Counted from the stretch's first letter, positions 1 to 8,708 are shown. The stretch is 38,961 bases of DNA from Microbacteriaceae bacterium PS02066 (GCA_029959545.1 JASCPH010000029.1:1-38961), one strand, 5' to 3'. Made by a program: numbers and translations. The notes: a model not told the origin generated them from the sequence alone.

Positions 1-6
1 GCTGAC

Positions 7-78
7 GCCGAGCTAGCATCCGATTGCCGAACGAGCACTCGATCGAGTGCTCGTTCGATGAACGGATGCTCGCTCGGC
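7..78. repeat. Family A repeat cluster, left of nuclease gene A
   Basis: Four copies of a ~19-bp motif close to GCCGAGCGAGCATCCGTTC lie in ++-- order. A forward copy is at 7-24 and a second forward copy at 26-44. An inverted copy at about 41-57 forms, together with the second copy, a perfect 30-bp palindrome at 28-57. A second inverted copy is at 60-78. The cluster ends 7 bp beyond the stop codon of gene A. The same ++-- arrangement occurs at 1549-1620. Function unknown. Confidence 0.85.
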
Positions 79-85
79 GCTGTCA

Positions 86-1063
86 TCACGAGGCCGGGCG
101 CACCGGGTACACGCCGCAGGCCGCGAGGTGGAGGCGGAAGGCCGACGCCGTGGCGAGCTGGGCCATCTGCCAGCGCACGATCCGCTTGCCGGTCACGCCG
201 CGGATCCAGTCCTCCCGCTCCTTCTCGTCGGCGAGCACGCGAGCCGGCGTGCAGCCGTTCAAGAAACGCGGATCGGTGTACTTGACGGCACCGTCGAACT
301 CGCCCCAGACCGAACCGAGGTCGAAGTCGACGAGGTAGTCGGCGCCGTGTGGGCCCATAACCGGGACCTGCAGCTCCAGATCGGCGAAGCCGAGCTGTCG
401 CAGCAGAAGACGACTCACGCTCTCGCCGGGCAGCTGCGCGCGTGCATCCGCGAACTCCGTGACGAAGCGGGCCGCACGGATGCCCCGTCGCCCGGTCCTA
501 CGACGAAGGTGATCCGCGACCGCAGCGCGGAGGTCCTCGGCACGGTCGAGATCGATCCCGCTCGTCCCTTCCGCGGCAGACTTGCGCAAGGCGGCATCCG
601 CGAGGGACACCGCGGTTTCCAGCGGCACCGAGGCGATGACATCGGCGACCGTCCGAGCCAGGGTCGTCACGCCGACTCGACCGGGCTCGAGCCACTCCAC
701 ATCCTCCGACGGGAGCGGCAGCCGGTGACGGAAGACCTGTGGGGTGGACCTCGCCGGGCCGTCGACCGTGACGTGTGCACGCGTGGCTCGAACGCGGAAG
801 AGCGGCAGCGCCCAGAGCGCGGCGGCGCTCAGGTGCGAGAACACGATCGGTGCACCTCTGCCGGCCTCGTGCGCAGCAGCGGCCACCCAACGCGCGCGCT
901 CCTCGGATGTGAGGCGCTCCCACGTCGAGGCAGCGGCATAGACGCCCGGCCGCACCTGGTCGAGGTTGCCGCGCTCGCGGTCCACGCGGAGCGTCGTGTC
1001 CGAGGCTCCGCGTGCCAGCGCATCCCGGCGGGTGAAGACGGCGTCGTCGAACGATGGCAGCAT
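86..1063 (-). CDS. Predicted nuclease, AbiEi-like N-terminus plus DUF559/Vsr-like domain (gene A)
   Basis: 325-residue protein. The N-terminal part (FTRRDALARG, then LDQVRPGVYA) has the look of the winged-helix region of AbiEi-type antitoxin-like proteins. The C-terminal third resembles DUF559/Vsr-like PD-(D/E)XK endonucleases: Glu in PGES (about residue 213), Asp in LVDFDL (about 243) and the acidic pair in WGEFDG (about 255-257), followed by a basic stretch and KRIVRW. I chose the ATG at 1063 because GGAGGG lies 7 nt upstream and the protein then starts close to the conserved region; an in-frame extension to 1168 looks non-coding. No AbiEii nucleotidyltransferase toxin gene is next to it. 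It is flanked by family A repeats at 7-78 and 1549-1620 and is paralogous to the genes at 17005 and 35125. The substrate is unknown; DNA cleavage is inferred from the fold only. Confidence 0.75.
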   Translation of the reverse strand: MLPSFDDAVFTRRDALARGASDTTLRVDRERGNLDQVRPGVYAAASTWERLTSEERARWVAAAAHEAGRGAPIVFSHLSAAALWALPLFRVRATRAHVTVDGPARSTPQVFRHRLPLPSEDVEWLEPGRVGVTTLARTVADVIASVPLETAVSLADAALRKSAAEGTSGIDLDRAEDLRAAVADHLRRRTGRRGIRAARFVTEFADARAQLPGESVSRLLLRQLGFADLELQVPVMGPHGADYLVDFDLGSVWGEFDGAVKYTDPRFLNGCTPARVLADEKEREDWIRGVTGKRIVRWQMAQLATASAFRLHLAACGVYPVRPAS

Positions 1064-1140
1064 CCGACAACCCTCCGCGAAGCAGCGGCGATCCGTGCCG
1101 AGTGCCGCCTGACGTGTGCACGGCTCGCCGCAGACGAGGG

Positions 1141-1557
1141 ATGCGGGAGGAGCGGTCGGTCGCCGCATCCGCCTTCGCCGTCGACGCGAGTGTCGCAGCC
1201 GTCGCCGAGGCGATCGAGGACGCCTACGGGGCCGCGCTGGAGGCGCGCGATCGGCCTGATGATCAGGTGGCCGTCGACCGCGCGCGCCGGTTGGCGGGTC
1301 TCGCGGAGATCCGGGCCGCGCAGGCGCAGTCCTTCGCGACCGGTGCGGTGCAGCAACTCACCTCGCGGCTGTTCGACGCACTGGGCGCGTCGGCCACCGC
1401 GCGCGGGGCGCACCTCGACCGGCACTGGCGCAACGCCCGCACCGTGTCCAGCCACAACCCGGTGCTGTACAAGAACCGCTGGGTGGGCCAGTGGGTGCTG
1501 CACGACCGGCTTCCCCAGGCGCTCTGGGCCGTCGGCACTCCGTCTCCCGCCGAGTGA
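1141..1557 (+). pseudogene. C-terminal remnant of an acyl-CoA dehydrogenase / DszC-type flavoprotein
   Basis: The reading frame encodes about 130 residues matching only the C-terminal helical domain of the acyl-CoA dehydrogenase type-2 / SfnB-DszC family, including the typical run DRHWRNARTVSSHNPVLYKN and the ending WVLHDRLP. The N-terminal and middle domains, roughly two thirds of a ~400-residue protein, are absent. The frame runs out near 1141, about 80 bp from the divergent start of gene A. The stop codon (GAG TGA) lies inside the first repeat of the right-hand family A cluster at 1549. No convincing ribosome binding site is seen. I infer an inactive fragment, left after insertion or deletion associated with cassette A. 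The boundaries are approximate at the 5' end. Confidence 0.75.
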
Positions 1558-1620
1558 GCACCCGTTCGCCGAGTGAGCACTCCATCGGATGCGCGCTCGG
1601 CGAACGGATACTCGCTCGCG
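1549..1620. repeat. Family A repeat cluster, right side
   Basis: Two forward copies (1549-1567 and 1568-1586, both beginning GCCGAGTGAGCAC) are followed directly by two inverted copies (1587-1601 and 1602-1620). This gives the same ++-- head-to-head arrangement as at 7-78, with a ~19-bp period. It separates the acyl-CoA dehydrogenase remnant from the 3' end of the ramB-like gene and may fold as a nested hairpin, so it could also terminate transcription from either side. Confidence 0.85.
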
Positions 1621-1627
1621 CGGAGGG

Positions 1628-3064
1628 TCAGGCGTGCCGATCGAGGAAGTCGTACACGTCGTTGTCGTCGACGCCGGGGAAGGCGCCGCGCGGCAGCGGC
1701 GTGAACATCTGCATGTGCACGCGGGCACTCGGCCACGCGCGCCCCTCCCATCGTTCGGCCGCCTCGCTCGACGGGCGGCGGCAGCACGCCTCGTCGGGGC
1801 ACTGCGACGTCGCCCGCTTCGCCGTCTCGCGGCCACGGAACCACTTCGCGTCGTCGAACGGCACGCCCACCGTGATCGAGAACTCGCCGTCGTGGGTCGT
1901 GCCGGTCTGCGTCGAGCACCAGAACGTGCCCGACGGGGTGTCGGTGTACTGGTAGTGCTCCGTCGTGCGGTTCTGCTCCGCGAAGGCGGCGCGGGCGGCG
2001 AACTTGCGGCACACGATCTGCCCCTCCACCGCGCCCGTCACATCCATCGGCAGCGGCAGGTCGTCGTTCTCGTAGACACGTGAGATCGCGCCGTCGCCGG
2101 CGACCCGCAGGAAGTGCAGACGGATGCCGATGTGCTCGGTCAGCAGGTTCGTCATCCGCATCCCGGCCGCCTCGTGCGTGACACCGAACGCATCGCGGAA
2201 GTCCTCCACGGCGAGGTTTCGGTCCTTCTTCGCCTGCTGCAGGAACGCGACCGCCGGCGCCGGCGGCATGAGACAGGCCGCGGCGTAGTAGTTGATCTCC
2301 AGCCGCTGCTGCAGGAACTCGGCGTAGTCCTTGGGTGGCTGGTGTCCCAGGAGCCGGTGCGCCATCGCCTGCAGCGCCATCGACCGCAGGCCGTGGCCGC
2401 CCGGAATGGAGGCCGGCGGCAGGTAGATCCGCCCGTTCTCGAGGTCGGTGATCGACCGGGTGGATGCGGGCAGGTCGCCCGCGTAGATGAGCTCGAAGCC
2501 CAGCTGCTCGGCCATGATGCTCACCGTGCGGTGCGTGAGGGCGCCGGAGGTGTGACCGGCCGACTTGAGCTGCTTCTCGGCGAGCTTCTCGATGTCGGGG
2601 AGATGGTTGTTCATCTCCCGCATCCGCAACCGCATGTCCGTGTTGGCGCGGCGGGCCTCTTCCGGCGTCGCGATGGCCTCGCGTTCGCGGCGCTGCAACT
2701 CGCGGTGCAGTCCCAGCACGGTCTCGATCGTCTCGTCGCTGAGCGCTTTCGTGACCCGGATCGGCGGCACACCCAGCTGTCGGAACGCGTGCGAGGTCTG
2801 CGCGCGCTCGAGTTCGATCTCCAGCGCCGCGCGACGGTTCGGGGGCTCGGTCGACAGCAGCTCCGCCAGCTGGGTGCCGGTGGCCGCCGCGATCTCCTGC
2901 AGCAGCGACAGCTTCGGCTCGCGCTTGCCGTTCTCGATGAGGCTCAGGTGACTGCCGGCGACACCGACGGCAGCCCCGAGCTCGTCGAGGGTGAGCCCCG
3001 CCGCCGTGCGGAAATGACGGATGCGGTGACCGAGGGTCGCCAGTTCGATGGTCGTCGCGGGCAT
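1628..3064 (-). CDS. ramB: RamB/PrpR-type XRE transcriptional regulator
   Basis: 478-residue regulator of the family that includes Corynebacterium RamB and mycobacterial PrpR/MccR, which sense acyl-CoA status and control acetate, propionate and glyoxylate genes. Residues about 9-63 form an XRE helix-turn-helix (GLTLDELGAAVGVAGSHLSLIENGK). The middle region resembles the IrrE/ImmA-like domain but lacks HExxH (AMAHRLLGH instead). The C-terminal DUF2083-type region has four Cys (FWCST, QCPDEACC), in line with the Fe-S-binding C-terminus known for PrpR. It is divergent from pckG, with a 7-bp inverted repeat between them, so autoregulation and control of pckG are plausible. No Shine-Dalgarno precedes the ATG, but TATTCT ends 6 nt upstream, which suggests a leaderless mRNA. 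Confidence 0.85.
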   Translation of the reverse strand: MPATTIELATLGHRIRHFRTAAGLTLDELGAAVGVAGSHLSLIENGKREPKLSLLQEIAAATGTQLAELLSTEPPNRRAALEIELERAQTSHAFRQLGVPPIRVTKALSDETIETVLGLHRELQRREREAIATPEEARRANTDMRLRMREMNNHLPDIEKLAEKQLKSAGHTSGALTHRTVSIMAEQLGFELIYAGDLPASTRSITDLENGRIYLPPASIPGGHGLRSMALQAMAHRLLGHQPPKDYAEFLQQRLEINYYAAACLMPPAPAVAFLQQAKKDRNLAVEDFRDAFGVTHEAAGMRMTNLLTEHIGIRLHFLRVAGDGAISRVYENDDLPLPMDVTGAVEGQIVCRKFAARAAFAEQNRTTEHYQYTDTPSGTFWCSTQTGTTHDGEFSITVGVPFDDAKWFRGRETAKRATSQCPDEACCRRPSSEAAERWEGRAWPSARVHMQMFTPLPRGAFPGVDDNDVYDFLDRHA

Positions 3065-3070
3065 GTTTTG

Positions 3071-3076
3071 AGAATA
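3071..3076 (-). promoter_or_regulatory. -10 element of leaderless ramB promoter
   Basis: On the minus strand TATTCT is followed by CAAAAC and then the ATG of ramB. A 6-nt gap places the transcription start at or next to the A of the start codon, and there is no Shine-Dalgarno sequence. Confidence 0.55.
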
Positions 3077-3077
3077 G

Positions 3078-3099
3078 CGAAAGAACCGACACTCTTTCG
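3078..3099. promoter_or_regulatory. Candidate operator between ramB and pckG
   Basis: A 7-bp inverted repeat CGAAAGA-N8-TCTTTCG lies directly upstream of the ramB -10 element and about 90 bp before pckG. Related half-sites (TTCTTTCTG) follow at 3105-3113. Its position over the ramB -35 region fits negative autoregulation by RamB. RamB/PrpR sites in other species are AAAGTTTGCAAA-like, so the match is only in A/T-rich character and symmetry. Confidence 0.45.
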
Positions 3100-3188
3100 A
3101 CCACTTCTTTCTGAAAAGGGGGAGGGTGGGGCGTCATTCTTGCAGGGAACCCGCGTTCTGAACGCCGCCGACGCCGACTGGAGTGATC

Positions 3189-5066
3189 ATGGCCCTTGCT
3201 GAGAGCTACACCTCGAGCGCCCCCGCGCGCCCCACCGCCGCCCGCACGGCGACGACCCACGGTGGTCCGGCCGCATCCGGGCCCGGCATGGCCGCGCTGA
3301 CCCGGTGGGTCGACGAGATCGCCGCCCTCACTCAGCCCGACCGCATCCACTGGGTCGACGGATCGCAGGCCGAGAACGACATGCTGCTGCGTTCGATGGT
3401 GGATGCGGGTTCTCTCATCAAGCTCAACCCCGAGTGGCGTCCGGGGTCGTACCTCGCGCGCTCACACCCGAGCGACGTCGCGCGCACGGAGGGGCGCACC
3501 TTCATCGCCTCCGAGAAGGAGGAGGATGCGGGTCCCACCAACAACTGGGCGGACCCCACCGCGATGCGCGGCAAGCTCGATGCACTGTTCGCCGGCTCCA
3601 TGCGCGGGCGGACGATGTACGTCGTCCCCTTCTCGATGGGCACGGTCGGTGGTCCGCTCTCGCACATCGGCGTGCAGGTGACCGATTCGCCCTACGCGGT
3701 CGCGTCGATCAACATCATGACCCGGGTCGGCACGGCTGTGCTGCAGCAGATCGCGGACGGCGCCGACTGGGTGCGCACCGTGCACTCGGTGGGCGCTCCG
3801 TTGGCGCCCGGCGAGGCCGACGTCGCGTGGCCGTGCAACGACGATAAGTACATCGTCCACTTCCCGGACACGCTCGAGGTCTACTCGTACGGCTCCGGCT
3901 ACGGCGGCAACGCGATCCTCGCGAAGAAGTGCTTCGCGCTGCGCATCGCCTCGGTGATCGGGCGCAACGAGGGCTGGCTCGCCGAGCACATGCTGCTCAT
4001 CCGAGTCATCAGCCCCGAGGGCAAGCGTTACCACGTCGCCGCGGCGTTCCCGTCGGCGTGCGGCAAGACGAACCTCGCGATGCTGCGCCCCACCATCCCG
4101 GGCTGGCGCGTCGAGACGCTCGGCGACGACATCGCGTGGCTGCGGCCGGGCGAGGACGGACGCCTGTGGGCGATCAACCCGGAGGCCGGCTTCTTCGGTG
4201 TGGCGCCGGGCACGGGCATCTCGACCAATGCCACGGCGGTCGAGACGTTGTGGGGCAACACGATCTTCACGAACGTGGCGCTGCGCCCCGACGGCGACGT
4301 GTGGTGGGAGGGCCTGACCGACGAGGCTCCGGCGGAGCTGATCGACTGGGAGGGCAACCCCTGGACGCCGGAGTCCGGACGACCCGCCGCGCACCCCAAC
4401 TCGCGCTTCACGGTCGCCGCCGCGCAGTGCCCCCAGGTCGCCGAGGACTGGGAGACGCCGGAGGGCGTGCCGCTGGACGCGATCCTGTTCGGCGGGCGTC
4501 GCGCCACCAACGTGCCCCTCGTCGTCGAGGCCACGGACTGGACGCACGGCGTGTTTCTCGGAGCGACGATCTCGTCCGAGCGCACGGCCGCCGCGGAGGG
4601 GACCGTGGGAGAGCTGCGCCGCGACCCCTTCGCGATGCTGCCCTTCTGTGGCTACAACATGGCGGACTACTTCGCGCACTGGATCAAGGTGGGCGGCTCG
4701 CTCCGCTTCGACCGCGCTCCGCGGGTGTTCCAGGTGAACTGGTTCCGCCGCGGCGCCGACGGCCGGTTCCTCTGGCCCGGCTTCGGCGACAACGTGCGTG
4801 TGCTGGAGTGGATCGTGCGCCGCCTCGGGTCCGAGGTGCCCGCCGAGCCCAGCCCGATCGGACGACTGCCCCGCCCCGAGGACCTCAACCTCGCGGGCAC
4901 CGATGTCACGGACGCGGATCTGGCGGAGCTGTTCGCGGTCGACCCGCAGTCGTGGCTGGCGGAGGCGGAGCTGACGGAGGAGTTCTTCGACACGTTCGGC
5001 GACCGCATCCCGTCGGCTCTGCGCGCCGAACTGGACTCTTTGCGCTACCGCCTCGCACGCGCCTGA
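3189..5066 (+). CDS. pckG: Phosphoenolpyruvate carboxykinase (GTP)
   Basis: 625-residue GTP-dependent PEP carboxykinase; it converts oxaloacetate and GTP to PEP, GDP and CO2, the entry step of gluconeogenesis. Visible signatures are the P-loop FPSACGKTN (around residues 287-295, with the active-site Cys), the metal-binding [15 protein letters not shown], and [19 protein letters not shown] near the C-terminus. The length is close to the family norm of about 610, with a slightly longer N-terminus. I chose ATG 3189 over the GTG at 3183 because GGAG (3180-3183) is then correctly spaced. It is divergent from the ramB-like gene, consistent with acetate- or acyl-CoA-responsive control. Confidence 0.97.
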   Translation: MALAESYTSSAPARPTAARTATTHGGPAASGPGMAALTRWVDEIAALTQPDRIHWVDGSQAENDMLLRSMVDAGSLIKLNPEWRPGSYLARSHPSDVARTEGRTFIASEKEEDAGPTNNWADPTAMRGKLDALFAGSMRGRTMYVVPFSMGTVGGPLSHIGVQVTDSPYAVASINIMTRVGTAVLQQIADGADWVRTVHSVGAPLAPGEADVAWPCNDDKYIVHFPDTLEVYSYGSGYGGNAILAKKCFALRIASVIGRNEGWLAEHMLLIRVISPEGKRYHVAAAFPSACGKTNLAMLRPTIPGWRVETLGDDIAWLRPGEDGRLWAINPEAGFFGVAPGTGISTNATAVETLWGNTIFTNVALRPDGDVWWEGLTDEAPAELIDWEGNPWTPESGRPAAHPNSRFTVAAAQCPQVAEDWETPEGVPLDAILFGGRRATNVPLVVEATDWTHGVFLGATISSERTAAAEGTVGELRRDPFAMLPFCGYNMADYFAHWIKVGGSLRFDRAPRVFQVNWFRRGADGRFLWPGFGDNVRVLEWIVRRLGSEVPAEPSPIGRLPRPEDLNLAGTDVTDADLAELFAVDPQSWLAEAELTEEFFDTFGDRIPSALRAELDSLRYRLARA

Positions 5067-5080
5067 CGGGCCCTCCCGTC
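5065..5080. terminator. Short hairpin between convergent pckG and ABC gene
   Basis: GACGGG-CCCT-CCCGTC forms a 6-bp GC-rich stem overlapping the pckG stop codon, in the 18-bp gap between two convergent genes. It has no T run, which is common for actinobacterial terminators. Confidence 0.45.
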
Positions 5081-5084
5081 GGCG

Positions 5085-6980
5085 TCAGACGAGGAGCTGG
5101 TGCTTGGCGAGGTCGCGGTACAGGGGCACCTCGGCGACGAGCTCGGAATGCGTACCCGCGCCGACGACCTGGCCGTGGTCCATCACGACGATGAGGTCGC
5201 TGTCGACGACGGTCGACAGTCGGTGGGCGATCACGATGAGGGTGCGCCCCTCCGCGACGGCGTCGATCGCCTCCCGCATCCGCTGCTCGTTGAGTCCGTC
5301 CAGCGACGAGGTGGACTCGTCCAGGAGCAGGATGGGGGGAGCCGCCAGCAGTGCGCGAGCGATCGCCAAGCGCTGACGCTCACCGCCGGAGAGCATCACG
5401 CCGCCCTCGCCGACGGGCGCGGCGAGGCCTTCGGGGGAGCGGTCGAGCACCTCGCCGAGGTTCACGGCGCGAAGGACCGCCTCGCACGCCTCGTCGCTCG
5501 CGTCGGGTGAGGCCAGACGCAGGTTGTCGCCGAGGGTGCCCGCGAGCGTCGGAGCGTCCTGCTCCACGTACCCCAGCTGAGCGCGCAGTTCCTCTCGATC
5601 GAGGGTGCGGATGTCGCGGCCGCCGAGCAGGATGGCGCCCGCCGTCGGGTCGTAGAAGCGCTCGATGAGGGCGAGAGTCGTGCTCTTGCCCGCGCCCGAC
5701 GGGCCCACCAGTGCGACGCGGGATCCCCGCGGCACGCGCAGCGAGACGCCGCGCAGCACGTCGCCCTCTTCGTCCGCCACGGCCTCGAGGGCCGAGGTGT
5801 CCACGCGCGCCACCTCGAGAAGCGCGCGCGCCTCCGCTTCGGTCTTGGCGCGCGCGGCGGCGACGGCCGCAGGGTACCGGAAGTGCACGTCGCGGAACTC
5901 CACCGCGATGTCGGCGGCGTCTGCATCCGTCGCGGGGACGGCGTGGGCTGCGATCTCGGCGTCGTCCTGCGTCTCGGTCGGAAGGTCCAGGACCTCCTGG
6001 ATGCGGCCGAGCGCACCCAGCGCCTGACTCACCGAGGTGATCGCGCCGAAGAACGAGCCGAGCGGCTGCACGAGGAAGAAGAGGAACATCACGAAGGTGA
6101 CGAGGCTGGCGATCGTGATCGCGCCCGAGGCGACGCGAAAGCCCCCGACGCCGAGGACGACCAGGAGCGACAGCTGCAGCGCGACCCCGGCGACGGGCAC
6201 CACGAGAGCGGAAGCCTTCGCGACGCGCACGCCGCTGCCGTACGCGCGCTGGGCCACGCCTTCCAGGCTCGCCTGCTCGCGGTCGCCGGCGCCCGCGGCG
6301 CGCACGGTGCGGATCGAGCTCACCGCGCGCTCCACGCCCGAAGCGAGCTCGCCCACCGTCTCCTGCTGTTCGCGCGTCGCGCGGCGGATGCGTCCGCTGA
6401 GCACGCCCACCACGGCGATCGAGGCGCCGATGACGACGAGGATCAGCAGGAGCAACAGCGGATCGATCAGCAGCATCGCGATGACCGCGCCGACGAAGAT
6501 CAGCACGTTGCCCACCGAGTCGGCGAGCCCCTGCGTGAGCACCGCGTAGAGCAGCGTCGTGTCGGTTCCCACTCGCGAGACGAGGTCGCCGGTGCGGCGG
6601 GCATCGAACTCGCGGATCGGCAGATGCAGGATGCGGGCGATCAGTCGGCGACGGCTCGAGAAGACGACGGCGGTGCCCGTGCGCTGCAGCAGGTAGTGCT
6701 GATAGCCGGAGACCAGCGACGAGCCGACGACCAGCGCGACCAGACCCCACACGAGCAGTCCGAGGGCCTCATTCGCCTGCACGCGGGCGATCAGTTCGCC
6801 CACCAGCAGCGGCTGCGCGAGCGTCGTGACCGCGGCCACGATGCTGAGCACGGTGACCACCACGAGCACCCGCTTGTGCTCGAAGAGGAAGGGCAGCAGC
6901 TGGCGCAGGCTGGCGCGCGGCCCGTCATCCTTCTTGGGGCGCGCGAATGGACTGCGGCGGGCGGGAGCGGGGCTGGACAT
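5085..6980 (-). CDS. ABC exporter half-transporter (fused permease and ATPase)
   Basis: 631-residue MsbA/LmrA-type protein. An N-terminal membrane domain of about six helices (residues ~25-320) is followed by a nucleotide-binding domain with Walker A GPSGAGKST (~425), signature LSGGERQRLAI (~530), Walker B ILLLDES (~550) and the switch His in IVIAHRLS. It probably works as a homodimer exporting lipids or drugs; the substrate cannot be told. Odd point: an Ala/Glu-rich insertion of about 35 residues (containing ARAKTEAEARALLEVARVD) sits between the first ATPase strand FRDVHFRYP and VLRGVSLRVP, where relatives usually have a few residues. I chose ATG 6980 (MSSPAPARR, GAGG 6-7 nt upstream); the 72-residue Arg-rich extension to 7196 looks non-coding and overlaps a palindromic element. 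Confidence 0.9.
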   Translation of the reverse strand: MSSPAPARRSPFARPKKDDGPRASLRQLLPFLFEHKRVLVVVTVLSIVAAVTTLAQPLLVGELIARVQANEALGLLVWGLVALVVGSSLVSGYQHYLLQRTGTAVVFSSRRRLIARILHLPIREFDARRTGDLVSRVGTDTTLLYAVLTQGLADSVGNVLIFVGAVIAMLLIDPLLLLLILVVIGASIAVVGVLSGRIRRATREQQETVGELASGVERAVSSIRTVRAAGAGDREQASLEGVAQRAYGSGVRVAKASALVVPVAGVALQLSLLVVLGVGGFRVASGAITIASLVTFVMFLFFLVQPLGSFFGAITSVSQALGALGRIQEVLDLPTETQDDAEIAAHAVPATDADAADIAVEFRDVHFRYPAAVAAARAKTEAEARALLEVARVDTSALEAVADEEGDVLRGVSLRVPRGSRVALVGPSGAGKSTTLALIERFYDPTAGAILLGGRDIRTLDREELRAQLGYVEQDAPTLAGTLGDNLRLASPDASDEACEAVLRAVNLGEVLDRSPEGLAAPVGEGGVMLSGGERQRLAIARALLAAPPILLLDESTSSLDGLNEQRMREAIDAVAEGRTLIVIAHRLSTVVDSDLIVVMDHGQVVGAGTHSELVAEVPLYRDLAKHQLLV

Positions 6981-7098
6981 GGGCGACCTCGATCGGCGGG
7001 ACTTCCTCCCTCGACCGTACCTCCGCTCGCGCATCCCGCTCGCGGCCGCGGCACACACACCGCATCCGTCCCTCTCCCGCACGCGCCGCCCCCCAGCA

Positions 7099-7228
7099 CC
7101 GCGAGACTGTCCCCGCGCCCTCTCCACACCCGCTGCGCGGATGCGGAGCCTCGGGGCGCGTGGGCCCATCTCTTGAACGAGATCACGGGTAAACACCGTG
7201 ATCTCGTGACGAAAGTGCAGTCTCGCGG
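7099..7228. repeat. Orphan palindromic element between ABC and MFS genes
   Basis: The outer arms CCGCGAGACTG (7099-7109) and CAGTCTCGCGG (7218-7228) are an 11-bp perfect inverted repeat. Inside lies a perfect 12-bp stem (ACGAGATCACGG 7177-7188, loop GTAAACA, CCGTGATCTCGT 7196-7207). It resembles in style, not sequence, the palindrome clusters around the three nuclease genes, but no such gene is adjacent. The surrounding 6981-7268 holds nothing else recognisable; the element may also act as a terminator for the MFS gene, although no T run follows. Confidence 0.75.
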
Positions 7229-7268
7229 GAAAAGGAAAGCGGAGGGAAGAGGGACCCGGATGCGGCGG

Positions 7269-8708
7269 CTACAGCGACGCGGTCTCGCCGAGCCCGAGGT
7301 TCTCGTCGTAGTCGATGTCGCGCGTCTCCTTCGACAGGATCAGTGCGATCAGTGTCAGCACGCCCGACCCCGACAGGTACAGGCCCACGAGCCAGGGCTG
7401 CCCGCCGGCGGCGGCCCACAGCCCGAGCGCGATCGAGGGCGCGACGGCAGCTCCGAGGATCGAGGCGACGTTGTACGAGATCGCCGAGCCGGTGTAGCGC
7501 ACGTTGGTCGGGAACAGCTCCGGCAGCAACGCCCCCATCGGCCCGAAGGTCGCGCCCATGAGCATGAACCCGAACACGAGGAAGGCTTGCGTGAGTGCGC
7601 CCGTGAACTTGGGGTCGGCCATCGGCAGCAGGAACAGGTTGAACGTGAGCCCGAAGACGATGATCGCCGCGGTGATCCAGATGAGAAGCTTGCGGCGTCC
7701 GATGGCGTCGGCAACCGGTCCCGACAGGAGTGTGAAGACGCCGAAGAACACGACGCCGATGATCTGCATGATCACGAAATCGATGTACCCGAAGCCCTGT
7801 CCCGCGATGTAGGCGCCGGCGTCGAAGGCCGTGCCGGATGCCTGGGCGGCCGCCTCCGCGCCCTCGAGGGTCGGCTTGGTGCCGTAGGTGAGCGTGAAGT
7901 TCGTCATCAGATAGAACAGCACGTAGGTCGCCAGCATGATGAACGTGCCGAGGATCAGCGGACGCCAGTGGCCCCGGATGACCTCGCCCAGCGGGAACTT
8001 GCGCAGTGCGCCCTTCTTCTCCGCCTTCTGGAACGTGTCGGACTCGACCAGGCGCAGGCGTACCCAGAGGCCGATGATCACCATGACGGCCGAGAAGAGG
8101 AACGGCACACGCCACCCCCAGGCCAGGAAGGCTTCGGAGCGCTGCGCGGTGCCGTCGGGATGCGGGAGGGCGAAGTTGATCGCGAGGAAGATCGTGTTGG
8201 CGATGATGAAGCCGATCGGAGCGCCGAGCTGCGGGAAGGTGCCGTACCAGGCCCGCTTACCCTTCGGTGCGTTCTCGGTCGCGACCAGCGCCGCGCCCGA
8301 CCACTCGCCGCCGAGTGCGAAGCCCTGCGCCAAGCGCAGCACGAGCAGCAGCAACGCCGCCCACCAGCCGACCACCTGGTAGGTCGGCAGGCATCCGATG
8401 AGGAAGGTTGCCACCCCCATCGTGAGCAGGGATGCGACGAGGGTCGCCTTGCGGCCGAAGCGGTCGCCGAAGTGGCCGAACACGAACGCTCCGATGGGGC
8501 GCGCGATCATCGCGGCGCCGAAGACGCCGAACGAGGCGAGCAGCGAGGTGGTGTCGTCTCCGGTCGGGAAGAAGAGGATCGGGAAGACGAGGACGGCGGC
8601 GGTGGCGTAGGCGTAGAAGTCGTAGAACTCGATGGTGGTTCCCACGAGGCTCGCGGTGATGACGCGGGCGCGGGAGTTCGCGGGAGCCGTTGCGGTGGCA
8701 GAAGACAT
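7269..8708 (-). CDS. MFS transporter, metabolite:H+ symporter (MHS) family
   Basis: 479-residue, 12-helix permease of the MHS group of the major facilitator superfamily (ProP/ShiA/KgtP relatives), which take up organic acids, betaines or shikimate with protons. Signs are the N-terminal ASLVGTTIEFYDFYAYATAAVLVFP, the loop 2-3 motif GHFGDRFGRKATL, and RLAQGFALGGEWSGA. The substrate cannot be deduced. The start is uncertain: ATG 8708 gives the usual short N-terminus but has no good Shine-Dalgarno sequence. An in-frame ATG at 8804 (GGTGA upstream) would add 32 Arg/Pro-rich residues, and a TAAACT -10-like hexamer lies further upstream near 8850. Transcribed alone; 8709-8905 otherwise holds only this leader region. 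Confidence 0.88.
   Translation of the reverse strand: MSSATATAPANSRARVITASLVGTTIEFYDFYAYATAAVLVFPILFFPTGDDTTSLLASFGVFGAAMIARPIGAFVFGHFGDRFGRKATLVASLLTMGVATFLIGCLPTYQVVGWWAALLLLVLRLAQGFALGGEWSGAALVATENAPKGKRAWYGTFPQLGAPIGFIIANTIFLAINFALPHPDGTAQRSEAFLAWGWRVPFLFSAVMVIIGLWVRLRLVESDTFQKAEKKGALRKFPLGEVIRGHWRPLILGTFIMLATYVLFYLMTNFTLTYGTKPTLEGAEAAAQASGTAFDAGAYIAGQGFGYIDFVIMQIIGVVFFGVFTLLSGPVADAIGRRKLLIWITAAIIVFGLTFNLFLLPMADPKFTGALTQAFLVFGFMLMGATFGPMGALLPELFPTNVRYTGSAISYNVASILGAAVAPSIALGLWAAAGGQPWLVGLYLSGSGVLTLIALILSKETRDIDYDENLGLGETASL

Noticed and set aside
86..1063. AbiE toxin-antitoxin pair
   Set aside because: None of the three genes has an adjacent AbiEii-like nucleotidyltransferase, and their C-termini are nuclease-like rather than AbiEi C-terminal domains.
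6981..7196. 72-residue N-terminal extension of the ABC exporter
   Set aside because: Low-complexity, Arg/Gly-rich, reads into the palindromic element; the ATG at 6980 gives the family-typical N-terminus.
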